Shown: positions 10,201-18,263 of the stretch, piece by piece
Layout of the letters: each line of letters starts with the position of its first letter
Position numbering within the stretch: the first letter of the stretch is position 1
From: Gnetum montanum
Lineage: Eukaryota > Streptophyta > Gnetopsida > Gnetales > Gnetaceae
NCBI GenBank assembly: GCA_015680685.1
Contig: MNCI01014292.1
Span: 20,542 to 42,189 of the forward strand
DNA length: 21,648 bases
Reading direction: 5' to 3'
Notes under the pieces: generated by a model
Told to the model about the DNA's origin: nothing
The model's database searches: none
The model's input: only the letters and a program-made list of their open reading frames with translations
Translations under genes and position numbers: made by a program

Positions 10201-11105
10201 ACGGGCAAGATTTCTAACTCTACTAGTAGTCTGAACCCACCAATGGATCCAACCCTTTGGACCTAAGGGTCTAGGTTCAAGGTTCCAAAGGCTGGAAAGA
10301 AGGTGTTGGGAGGGAGGAGAAGAAAAACATTGACTATGTAGCCTCAAGAGATGATAATTTCGTCGTTGGTGGTCATTATGGATCTACATAGATAAAGTAA
10401 TGGGGAAGTGATCAGATAAGGTTGCGTGTTGGTAGACTTTAGTAGTAAAAAGGGTCTGCCAAAAAGAAAGAGTGGAAAAATAATATCTATCTAATCGACT
10501 ATAAATGCGAGTCTGCCCCTTACAAAGATTGTTCCAAGTAAAGCTGTTTAGAGAGCCACTAGCAGTGTCTGCAATGCCGTCCGAACACGTTTCTTAAAAT
10601 TTGACCAGGCTTGATATTCGTGATGAGGAAGTTGAGAGAAAACACCCCCAAGTTTATCATGAGAGAATTCCATCATGTTAAAATCACCACCAAAAATCCA
10701 AAGAATAGAAGGAAGGCTATAAGTGAGTTCATGCCACAATAAGGCCTGTTCGATAGAGTCATTGGGAGCATAAATAGAACAAACTCTGAAGGGACCATGT
10801 GAGAAGGAGAAAACAGCCCAGGCCACTCTGTGACCTAAATCGGACCCATGTTGTAGGAGTTTATGTTTCCAATACGCTGGAAAAAGAATGGCTGCTCCAC
10901 CTTTGCCACACTCATGAGAAGTAGCAAGAATAGAAGAATGAGGGAGAAACCAATGGGCTGAAAAAGATAATTGGTCAGCTAAGATCTTGATTTCTTGAAG
11001 AAGGAGGAAATCCAAAGTGAGATTTAGACTAGAGAAGAAGTTGCTGGCTCGTTTGCGACGAAGCGTATCAGTTAGGCCTTGGATATTCCAAGATAGGAGG
11101 TTCAT
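7243..11105 (-). pseudogene. LINE ORF2: endonuclease, reverse transcriptase, zf-RVT
   Basis: It starts ATG at 11105 with NLLSWNIQGL. Endonuclease motifs follow: LLQEIK (catalytic Glu), IYAPND, GGDFNM and, after one frameshift near 10580-10600, RLDRYYFS and SDHFPI. From there to the end everything lies in one frame. RT motifs are KAPGYDGF (about 9690), ISNWRPI (about 9510), KLNYAKAYD (about 9315), RQGCPLAPYLF (about 9130) and the catalytic box FADD (8986-8997). The C-terminal part has KIKQFLW and CPLCGG..H..W.C, the zf-RVT finger. In-frame stops start at 10384, 9457, 8890, 8578, 7840, 7795 and 7621. The first catalytic Asp of RT motif A is Asn (codon 9310-9312). It cannot make an active protein. 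Confidence 0.9.
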
Positions 11106-11960
11106 GGAGAAGCTCTAGATATTACGAGTAACAGGGCAGTAGAAGAATCGAGGTTAGGTATGTCAATTATCATAGTAGTGGAAAGAATTGCAAAGGAGTT
11201 GCTTGTATTAATAGTTAAAGTTGAGTTAGTTTTGGCCAAAGGAGAGGAAGGGGGAGTAGTGGTTTTAGATGCTTTGGCCCTTTTCCTTCCTCTTACCATT
11301 ACAAACTCATCACGTAAAAGTGAATCTTTGATTGATTGTGATTGGATGATTGGTGCCTTAGACCTGGCCTTAATGAGAGAATGGGATTGGGAGACTCTTG
11401 CTTTAGAGGGAGCAGATGAGAAAGAAAGGTGTGGAGCATTGTTAGAAGTAGAACCAAACTTAATGGGATCGAGTGGTGGGTTAGTTTGAGGAGTGACTAC
11501 AGGATTGGATTTGGGAGGATTGGTTTGGGATTTTTTCTTAGCTAGAAAAGGACAGGTAGAAATGTGGTGTTCTGCATGATGGCAGTAGCTACAAGAGTTA
11601 GAAAGATAAAAATAGTCTACATTTTAAGTAAAAACTTTGCCTCCAGCTCCTAAGGTTAAAGTGCTTTTCTTTTGGGAAATATCAAGTTTGATACAGTAGC
11701 GACAAAAGTAAGCCCTGTTAACCTCAATTCCATGGTCAGAGATGACTCGACCTAAGGTGCTAACTATGTCTCGTTTAACAGATGAAAATATTAAAAGAAG
11801 ATTAGGCAACTCTACAAAACAAAACAAGAGATAATATTAAAGGTTGGTCCCTGATAAGTGTAGCATTACGAGTAGAAAAAATTCGAAGAGAGAGCTTTCT
11901 CGATGTGAGAACCCTCAGAAAGTTCAGCGATGACAAAATTACGAGCATAGTATTGAGCGT
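11102..11960 (-). pseudogene. LINE ORF1: nucleic-acid-binding protein with CCHC knuckle
   Basis: ORF1 of plant LINEs encodes an RNA-binding protein that accompanies the transcript. Visible parts from the N-terminal side are a damaged DUF4283-like stretch (LIRDQPLILS, about 11840-11870, in another frame), VELPNLLLIF (about 11800), CRYCIKLDIS (about 11690) and a zinc knuckle CSYCHHAEHHISTC (about 11550-11595, spacing CX2CX4HX4C). A Ser/Pro/Lys-rich tail runs to the stop at 11102. TAA at 11624-11626 interrupts the frame just before the knuckle, and at least one frameshift lies near 11830. The ORF1 stop TGA overlaps the ORF2 start as ATGA (11102-11105). The upstream limit is uncertain. Confidence 0.75.
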
Positions 11961-12181
11961 GTAAGACCTATATCCCGTGTGTTTGTGAAATATTTTTAAT
12001 ATGCAAATTGATGCTTAATGATCCAGGGAGAAAACACACGATTTAAAAACGCACGATTTGAAAAAAAATAAAGCGTGCAGAAAAATCTTAAAAAACAACT
12101 TTAAAGATGTCGGGTAAAAGAAAATCCAAAATTGTAAGTTAGGAGAACTTCCTGAAGTGAAAAAGTAGCAGCGTTGAGGAT

Positions 12182-12222
12182 TCGTCTATATCCATTTGAA
12201 TGGCTCGTCTATATCCATTTGA
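12182..12222. repeat. 18-bp direct duplication, 23-bp period
   Basis: TCGTCTATATCCATTTGA occurs at 12182-12199 and 12205-12222 with no mismatch, separated by 5 bases. It looks like a small local duplication. Confidence 0.7.
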
Positions 12223-12420
12223 CTGCCGATAATCTGGCAGTTAAAGATTAGACAAAACGGCAATCAAATCTATCTAGATCTGAGGTTGCCTGTTGCCGCC
12301 TTCCCAATCACGGCGTCACTTTGTTTTGAAAAATATCGAAATTTAAAATGCAGCGTGCAACTGCACCGGTTGGGCACGACGTAGCCATCGTGGCCCTGCC
12401 AAAAAAACCGCACCTCTCTG

Positions 12421-12452
12421 CCAAGATCCACACGTGCCAAGATCCACACGTG
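12421..12452. repeat. 16-bp tandem duplication carrying two CACGTG (G-box) motifs
   Basis: Two perfect copies of CCAAGATCCACACGTG at 12421-12436 and 12437-12452, followed by a partial third (CCAAGA). Each contains the plant bZIP/bHLH-binding palindrome CACGTG. No gene is seen next to it, so regulatory function is speculative. Confidence 0.65.
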
Positions 12453-13125
12453 CCAAGACCCTTACCCTGCAAATTTTATCCCTCGCAATATGCTGGCACG
12501 ATTTTCAATTAAAAGTGAAAGACTGAAGGTTGCGCGATCCGTAAGAAAGCTTTGGATGGTTTTCCTTGATGATTAAAAACCGTTTCACTGGCACCGCAAA
12601 AAAATGTTATTCCAGCATCATTTGAAATTAACGAGAAAATTCTTCGTGAAAGCGCTCCGCGAAGAAAACCTTGGCAGAAGCGAGGGCTCTTCTGAACTGT
12701 TCCAGAATCATAAAATTTGAACTACTGTTTTGCGAACGAGAAGTTTTGCAGAAACATATCCAGGGCGGGAACGCTTCAGAATGGGTCTGCGATTGGGAGA
12801 CCAGGATAACAGGAAAAACCCGAACACGAGCAAATTCCTCACTAGGTAGTTTGAATGAGCAATAGTACATTGAATTTCAAAAACATATAGTTAAACTATA
12901 ACAACAATAAAACCAATCTTAAAATCACCCCTCTGGTACACTTTGCAAATGACCGGCGGCATTATTAAAAAATACTGGTCTAAAGAGACGGATTTAAAAT
13001 ATTTGAATTTATTTTACAACAAAAATATGTAATAAGCATACGGGTGTTAATTTCCAGCCTAAAATGTGACCCACAGAGATGTCACACCAACATGTTACCC
13101 CTGACACATTGAAAACCGATATGAA

Positions 13126-13960
13126 TTTTCGTATCTATTTAAAGGTCACAGTATAACAGCGGGTCCACAATGATCAGGAATCTCTCATCAACTTCCGTCG
13201 TTTTAAAACACAAGTAGGTCTATTTAAAGGTCACAGTATAGCAGTGGGTCCACAATGATCAGGAATCTCTCATCGACTTCCGTCATTTTAGAACACAAGT
13301 AGGTCGGCTAACAACCACGGTGTCTTCTTATAAAAATTTTCATATCTATTTAAAGATCAGTATAACCGGGTCCACAACGATGAGGAATCTTTCATCAACT
13401 TTCATCGTTTTAGAACACAAGTAGGTCAGCTGACGGTCCACAACGATCAAGAATCTTTCATGAACTTCCATTGTTTTAGAACACAAGTAGGTCTTTCATG
13501 AACTTCCATCGTTTTAGAACACAAGTAGGTCAGCAGCTGCTGACAACCACAATGTCTTCTTATAAAAATTTTCAAATCTATTTAAAGATCACAATATAAC
13601 AGCGGGTCCACAACCACCAAGAATCTCTCGACTTCCGTCGTTTTAGAACACAAGTAGCAAGTAGGTCCTCCTCTTGTGTTTTAGATAAAAATTTTCATAT
13701 CTATTTAAAGGTCACAATATAATAGCAGGTCCACAACCACCAAGAATCTCTCATCAACTTCCATCGTTTTAGGACACAGGTGTCTTTTTTAAAAAATTTT
13801 CACCACGGTGTCTTCTTATAAAAATTTTCATATCTATTTAAAGATCACAATATAACAGCGGGTCAACAACCACCAGGAATCTCTCATCGACTTCCGTCGT
13901 TTTCAGACACAAGTAGGTCCGCTGCGGACGACCACGGTGTCTTCTTATAAAAGTTTTCAC
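13126..13960. repeat. Diverged tandem repeat array (period about 85-130 bp)
   Basis: Each unit has the words ATCTATTTAAAGGTCACA, AACAGCGGGTCCACAA, AGGAATCTCTCATC, ACTTCCGTCGTTTTAG and ACACAAGTAGGTC. Full or nearly full units start near 13132, 13221, 13345, 13577, 13699 and 13831. Two shortened units lie at about 13435-13493 and 13494-13531. Most units are joined by a linker resembling ACCACGGTGTCTTCTTATAAAAATTTTCAT, so the longer period is about 122-132 bp; the first two units lack it. Copies differ by substitutions and small deletions. No coding potential is seen. Confidence 0.9.
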
Positions 13961-15097
13961 GTGATATGTCAGAGAAAAGGCAAGTATCATTATTACATGC
14001 TTTAGATGCATAAAAAACAGTCATGTCCGAAATGTTCGTTTTTTTACCAAACAAGCAAAACATAAACAAATGTCATGAGGGTTGTCACGGATTTGCAGTG
14101 GCAGATGTAAAGCATCTTGACCATGAACAGGGGAAAAAAATTTCTATGCGATTTCGCTGCAGAGAAAGAACAGTAGAGATGTCCAAACGTAGATTCGGTT
14201 CTTTCCAATCTGTGTTTCTGAAAAGTGGAAACATGTTTATATGACCCCCTCTAAATAATCAAATTACTGTGTACTCCTTGGTAATATTCTTGAGTTTCAT
14301 GATATGCATCACAGGATTACAGCAAACACGAAAACGCATTTTCAATACAAATTCCGTAGACGGACGTCTACAGACAGCGACTTGCATTTCTGATGTTAAT
14401 TTTATTATACAATCTAATAAACATAAAAAGATAATGGAGGAAGCATCCTAAGTTACTTTTTTGTTGAACGTTTCTTGCACGTTTCCGCCAGCAAATTCTG
14501 TTCAAGAACCCAAGTAGCAAAATAACCCTGCTATCAAGATTTTTACTACATCTGTACGTACATTTCTTGGCGATTTAGATGGCAACTATCATTTTTCCTG
14601 GAGTTTTTCTTTCCCGAAATCTTTCAGTGGAGACGGAGTACTTTATTCATAACCCAATTTTATGAAATTGAAACTGAAATTTTATTCTGTCCAAATACTA
14701 TAAATTTCGAATACATCATGAAGAAAATCATCCAAGTTCCTGGTAACATTTACAACAGATCGACCAAATTTCTAACTATCTAATACAAATGGGTCTTTCA
14801 GATTGTGGTTTCTTGTAGAATTAAATCATGTAAATGAAATCGATGATTCCTGCAAAACCCCAGTTTTATTACTCTGAAAATTCCCAAATTCACAAAATCC
14901 TAGCGCCAGTTTTCAACAGAGAACAGCAGCAGCCTAGTGCCCTGGCCGCAATCTGCAAGACTGTAACACACACTATCCCACAGAACATTTCGATACAGCA
15001 ACTAACATTCAAGGATTCTTTCTCAAATAAACCCCTACAAAGTCCTAAACTACCAATCAAGGATTCTCTCAACTAAATCCCTGTAAGTAAATCAAGG
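13961..15097. other. Intergenic stretch downstream of the dirigent gene, no gene seen
   Basis: About 1.1 kb between the tandem array and the stop of the dirigent gene. Open frames of 60-80 codons show no family motifs. The last 100-250 bp before 15097 are presumably the 3' UTR of the dirigent gene; a possible polyadenylation signal lies at 14865-14870. Confidence 0.55.
14865..14870 (-). promoter_or_regulatory. Possible polyadenylation signal of the dirigent gene
   Basis: AATAAA on the minus strand, about 230 bp past the dirigent stop codon. Plant signals are loose, so other sites could be used. Confidence 0.35.
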
Positions 15098-15646
15098 CTA
15101 AAAGTGCATCACAGTGACATCGTAGCGGACAACGGCATTGCCGGTCTTAATATCATAGATATGGGTTCGAGCCTGCGCATATCCCCGGGCGAACCGAAAA
15201 AGCCCAGTCCCACCAACGACCGGCATCTCCCTCATCTCGTGCAAAACAGCGTTGCTGCCCAAAACAGCAAGAGTGCTGCCGTTATACTTGCCGCTGCCGA
15301 ACACAAAATTCATGGCCATGAGCAACCTCACATTTCCGTCACCAGTACAGGAAGCAGAAGTGTAAAGTCCCTGGGCGCTTCCCACCCGCAGCGAATCCAG
15401 AGTCGGCCCCTGCGTGAGCGGATCGTCGATCACATTAATGGTGCCGAAGGCGTTCGGGAAACCCTTTGCCGGAGCCACGGCTTGAGCCACGGACCTGTTG
15501 CTGCCGGTAACGATGTCGTGGAAATAGAACCTCAGCTGGCTCACTTTCTCCTTCCTCGTTTTCCCCGCAGCCGCTGCCGAGGCCACGCACAGAAACAGGA
15601 ACACTGCCACAAGTACAGATCGCAGCTGCTTAGCCCTGGCAGCCAT
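15098..15646 (-). CDS. Dirigent family protein (DIR-b/d-like), intact, single exon
   Basis: A 182-residue protein of the usual dirigent length. Residues 1 to about 27 are a signal peptide (basic start, then LVAVFLFLCVASAAAA), so it should be secreted to the cell wall. Dirigent motifs follow: LRFYFHDIVTG (38-48), FGTINVIDDPLTQGP (67-81), VGSAQGLY (88-95), FVFGSGKYNGSTL (114-126) and MPVVGGTGLFRFARGYA (141-157), ending VVRYDVTV. Asp44 and the Arg151/Arg154 region match residues conserved in the family. N-glycosylation sequons are Asn50 and Asn122. Dirigent proteins steer coupling of phenoxy radicals or related reactions in lignan and lignin-type phenolic metabolism. The HDIVTG form resembles the DIR-b/d group, so the exact product is unknown. 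The start is chosen for its AAATGGC context, the signal peptide and the TATA box 48 bp upstream. Lack of introns is normal for the family. No defect was seen, unlike all neighbours. Confidence 0.95.
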   Translation of the reverse strand: MAARAKQLRSVLVAVFLFLCVASAAAAGKTRKEKVSQLRFYFHDIVTGSNRSVAQAVAPAKGFPNAFGTINVIDDPLTQGPTLDSLRVGSAQGLYTSASCTGDGNVRLLMAMNFVFGSGKYNGSTLAVLGSNAVLHEMREMPVVGGTGLFRFARGYAQARTHIYDIKTGNAVVRYDVTVMHF

Positions 15647-15693
15647 TTCTGGTCTTGTGCGAGCTTCTGCTGTATTTCCTCCTCTGGTCCGGA

Positions 15694-15700
15694 TTTTATA
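15694..15700 (-). promoter_or_regulatory. TATA box of the dirigent gene
   Basis: TTCTATAAAATCC on the minus strand, with TATAAAA at 15700-15694, 48 bp before the ATG. Initiation 25-35 bp downstream would leave a 5' UTR of only about 15-25 nt. Confidence 0.7.
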
Positions 15701-15749
15701 GAACGCAGGGCTGCTGCTTTACTTCGCAAGTGCGATTGGCATAACTGGG

Positions 15750-16176
15750 GTGTGTGGACTCCCCGTGAAATGCTGTTCAGAAGACATGGCCAAGTTTGAC
15801 TGCGCTGAGCAAATCCGTGTCGGTGGAGAAAAGATGCCGAGCTATTATCTGGTTAAAGACATGTTGTCGGCTCATTTTTCCACAGGGGCTACGACTTCTG
15901 GACCCCCTGTGAGAGTGCGTTTTCCACAGTTGCGCTTGCACCGAAAAAGTGGTACCACTGAGGGTGGGTGGTGGGTTTCGTGGTTCTCTGCAAATTAAAT
16001 TTTGGGTGCGCGTTTTTCAGCAGAGTTCAGGAGGAGAAACTTCTGTGACGCTGACAATGTGGGAGTGGGTTGGAGGTGCTTGGCTGTTTCCAAATCGTCG
16101 GAAAGTTCGTCAAAGGTGGTACGGAGATAGATGAGTTGGTCCAGATAACCTTGACAGGACTTTTGAAGCGCTCACT
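15750..16176. other. Upstream region of the dirigent gene, no gene seen
   Basis: Probably promoter-proximal DNA for the minus-strand dirigent gene. It contains the inverted repeat CACAGGGG (15881-15888) and CCCCTGTG (15904-15911), and the word TTTTCCACAG twice (near 15876 and 15919). Open frames here have no recognisable domains. Confidence 0.45.
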
Positions 16177-16258
16177 GTACAAACTCTGGAAGGATTTTGG
16201 AACCTGGAAGCTCGGCGGTACAAACTCTGGAAGGATTGTGGAACCTGGAAGCTCGGCG
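16177..16258. repeat. 41-bp tandem duplication
   Basis: Two adjacent copies beginning GTACAAACTCTGGAAGGATT and ending GAAGCTCGGCG (16177-16217 and 16218-16258), differing at one base (TTTTGG versus TTGTGG). The near identity points to a recent duplication, about 0.5 kb upstream of the dirigent start. Confidence 0.9.
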
Positions 16259-16755
16259 GTAATGTAGAATATACTGTACTGCTTGACATGTGTACATAGT
16301 AATTTCCTACGTTTTATTGAAACAATCATCTGTTTAATACGGTTTGAAACACCATATACGTTTATCTCAACGTCAAATTCCAGGCATTCGTGAAGAGCAT
16401 GGACCCACTTGCACACATATCATGTCACGCTTAAACGCTCCTTTTTCGGTTTTTGCTCTCTATGGTTTCTAGTATGGATGCCGAAGTGATTATGGCAATA
16501 ATCATCCCCTAGGTTTAATTCCAATGAACTTTCAAGACAAAAGACTTTAAATTCTGGTATTTAGTGGCTAGAATACTCATGCAAATCACCTTGAATACTA
16601 TTATTCTAATTAAGAAAGTAAATATGGAACACCATACATCATTTGGAATAAAACTAGGAAAGTGGAATAATTTTTTTATGAAATTAAAAAATAATTTTTT
16701 TATTACTTTAAGAAAATTAAATTTTTTATTCATTTACCTTTATTGTATTGTTTTT

Positions 16756-16896
16756 AACAATGAGGTGTTAGCTTAGTGGTAAAACCCTTGATTTGAAAGC
16801 TCTAAGTCATGGGTTTAATTCTAATAGGTAATGTTCACTTATAAAGTTTCCCTCAAAGGACCCCACCGCACTGTGCCTCAAGGTAATGATCCTTAT
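16756..16896 (+). mobile_element. Candidate tRNA-derived SINE with target-site duplication
   Basis: The element carries a Pol III A-box-like TTAGCTTAGTGG (16768-16779) and a weak B-box-like GGTTTAATTCT (16812-16822), in the spacing of a tRNA head. It is flanked by the direct repeat CTTTATTGTATTG (16738-16750 and 16897-16909), which extends with one mismatch to 18 bases. The head has decayed from a real tRNA, with a poor B box and no clear cloverleaf, so it is not called a tRNA gene. Body length, about 141 bp, is in the plant SINE range. The family is not identified. Confidence 0.6.
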
Positions 16897-16914
16897 CTTT
16901 ATTGTATTGGTTTT

Positions 16915-17571
16915 CCTACAAGATTTTTTCTTCCATTGGCTTAGATTATCGGATGAACTACACTCTTGGTGTAAGAGAGTATACTTTATTGGTGGTCCAA
17001 ATGTCACTCCCCTCCACAATTGGGACTAGATAAAGCATGAAGATCCATCTTAGATTCTATGCAAACCTAACTATCACACTCTTTGAGTATTACACAAGCT
17101 TGATTCCCTGCATATTGCACTGTAAGAGTATGTAGGGAATCAAGACTAAGGCTTCTAATCTAGGCACCTTCCCTACTCTTTGGAGAAGAGGGTCAAGGCT
17201 ACATGCATGTAGTTCTAATGACACATTATAAATAGCTTAAGTATTAATGTTTGCTTAAGTTTTATATGGCATTTGTCTATGTCAGTATCATGGACTAGTC
17301 CCTTATGTAATTATTTTTAGCATGGTTATTATATTAGTAACATTTGGACTAACTTGGGTTACATGACCCTTGATGTGATTGTATCATGTGATTGTTGAGC
17401 TATAGTCCATCTTTAAGTTTGCCTTTAAGCCCTTATCTAACAGTATTTCTAAGGACTTTGAGTGGCTTTGTGCTATGTTTATTAGGGTAGTACGATAACA
17501 CTAGGTACTAGAGCCAAGCTTTGGTACAAGTAGAAGGCCGATCAAATTTTTATATGAAAGTAGTTAGGTGT
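16915..17571. other. Intergenic stretch with a hairpin, no gene seen
   Basis: About 650 bp between the SINE candidate and the element 2 LTR. The only structure I see is the inverted repeat at 17099-17144. No coding potential. Confidence 0.55.
17099..17144. repeat. Inverted repeat (16-bp stem, 14-nt loop)
   Basis: CTTGATTCCCTGCATA at 17099-17114 pairs with TATGTAGGGAATCAAG at 17129-17144, with a single G-T wobble. There is no T-run after it on either strand, and it is isolated from any gene. Confidence 0.7.
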
Positions 17572-17868
17572 TGATGAGTGGTGAGGTACCCCTACACTCA
17601 ACCATATGAATACGAGCATTCATGCACGATCTGGTCGAACTCCGTGGATAGGCTAGTCGTGGTATCTAGATAGTTACACATTGATCGTAGTTCACTATCT
17701 TCCCACTTGGACTAGTATTTGCTTTGTCACGTATGGTTTAGTCCAGAGTGAGGTGTATGATGTGATCCTAAACTAGTGCTACTCCTAGAGACAATGGAAC
17801 ATAATCTTGATTAAACTAATGAGTAATAGGAAATAAATTCTAAGCTAACCTANAAAGTAATATCGATC

Positions 17869-17874
17869 TTTATT
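17869..17874 (-). promoter_or_regulatory. Polyadenylation signal AATAAA in the element 2 LTR
   Basis: AATAAA within GAAAATAAAGATCG on the minus strand, at the same distance from the TATA box as in the other LTR. Confidence 0.6.
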
Positions 17875-18043
17875 TTCAGTCATGTGCACATCCAAGTACG
17901 TCACACTCAAATAAAGGTGTCGTACAATTACAAGCATCACACTGCGGGCATGCATTGGGAAAATATTCTAACTCCTATGGAAACAAACTGCATGGGCTTC
18001 ACTACAACTACTAAAAATAGGCTATTTGTGATGGAAGCACACT

Positions 18044-18051
18044 TATTTATA
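18044..18051 (-). promoter_or_regulatory. TATA box of the element 2 LTR
   Basis: TATAAATA in the minus-strand context GCCTATAAATAAGTG, matching the TCCTATAAATAAGAG context of the other LTR. Confidence 0.7.
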
Positions 18052-18248
18052 GGCTAAAAATAGACTTTGCATAAACAGGGCTGCATCAACGTGGCCTAGT
18101 TAACATAGCCCTGATATCGGGGGTCTGATAATAGGGCTTCGATATCGGGACTCATCAGATAACAGGGCTATGATAATAGGGCTCTGATATCAGAACTCAT
18201 CAGATAATAGGGCTCCAATAACTGGCCCTGATAGACCATGACTCATCA

Positions 18249-18263
18249 TACCCCCACGACTAA
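18249..18263 (-). promoter_or_regulatory. Polypurine tract of element 2
   Basis: Minus strand TTAGTCGTGGGGGTA directly before the LTR start TGATGAGT. It differs from the element 1 tract by one base. Confidence 0.75.

Larger units (their letters stand above)
6990..11960 (-). mobile_element. Decayed plant L1-clade LINE (non-LTR retrotransposon)
   Basis: Reading the minus strand from about 11960 down: ORF1 with a DUF4283-like remnant and a CCHC knuckle, then ORF2 with an APE-type endonuclease, reverse transcriptase and a C-terminal zf-RVT domain, then a 3' UTR of about 250 bp ending near AATAAAATTCTCTTTTTGG (about 7000). This is the standard layout of plant L1-like LINEs. Length is about 5 kb, so it is close to full length. 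The outer boundaries are approximate: no clear poly-A tail or target-site duplication was found by eye. Confidence 0.88.
11961..13125. other. Intergenic stretch with two short direct duplications, no gene seen
   Basis: About 1.2 kb upstream of the LINE, partly perhaps its 5' UTR. The open frames of 64 and 80 codons on opposite strands at 12628-12870 overlap each other and match nothing I recognise. Contents worth naming are TCGTCTATATCCATTTGA twice (12182-12199 and 12205-12222) and CCAAGATCCACACGTG twice in tandem (12421-12452). Confidence 0.55.
17572..18248 (-). repeat. 3' LTR of element 2
   Basis: The LTR is bounded by perfect 8-base inverted ends: TGATGAGT at 18248-18241 and ACTCATCA at 17579-17572 (minus-strand reading). 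TATAAATA lies at 18051-18044 and AATAAA at 17874-17869, 177 bp apart. The U3 has three GATATC sites and a tandem pattern of about 45 bp built from GATATC..ACTCATCAGATAA.AGGGCT words (about 18111-18235). The last 59 bases match both the 1-59 fragment and the end of the element 1 LTR. It is 677 bp against 829 bp for the element 1 LTR. One undetermined base (n) is at 17853. Confidence 0.85.

Noticed and set aside
11160-11489. 109-codon plus-strand open frame
   Set aside because: It is antisense to LINE ORF1 and its composition mirrors the Ser/Pro/Lys-rich ORF1 tail.
12628-12870. Small gene on either strand
   Set aside because: Overlapping open frames of similar length on both strands, with no domain, promoter or splice context.
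13126-13960. CRISPR array
   Set aside because: Units are 85-130 bp, imperfect, and lack short identical repeats with unique spacers. The surrounding DNA is plant.
15104-15799. 231-codon plus-strand open frame
   Set aside because: It is wholly antisense to the dirigent gene, has no recognisable domain, and its openness follows from the GC-rich codon use of the real gene on the other strand.
16762-16830. Functional tRNA gene
   Set aside because: The A box is good but the B box is degenerate, the cloverleaf stems do not pair well, and flanking direct repeats point to a SINE.
17758-17762. TGATG as the end of the element 2 LTR
   Set aside because: The better end is TGATGAGT at 17572, which is a perfect 8-base inverse of the LTR start and includes the conserved 59-bp tail.
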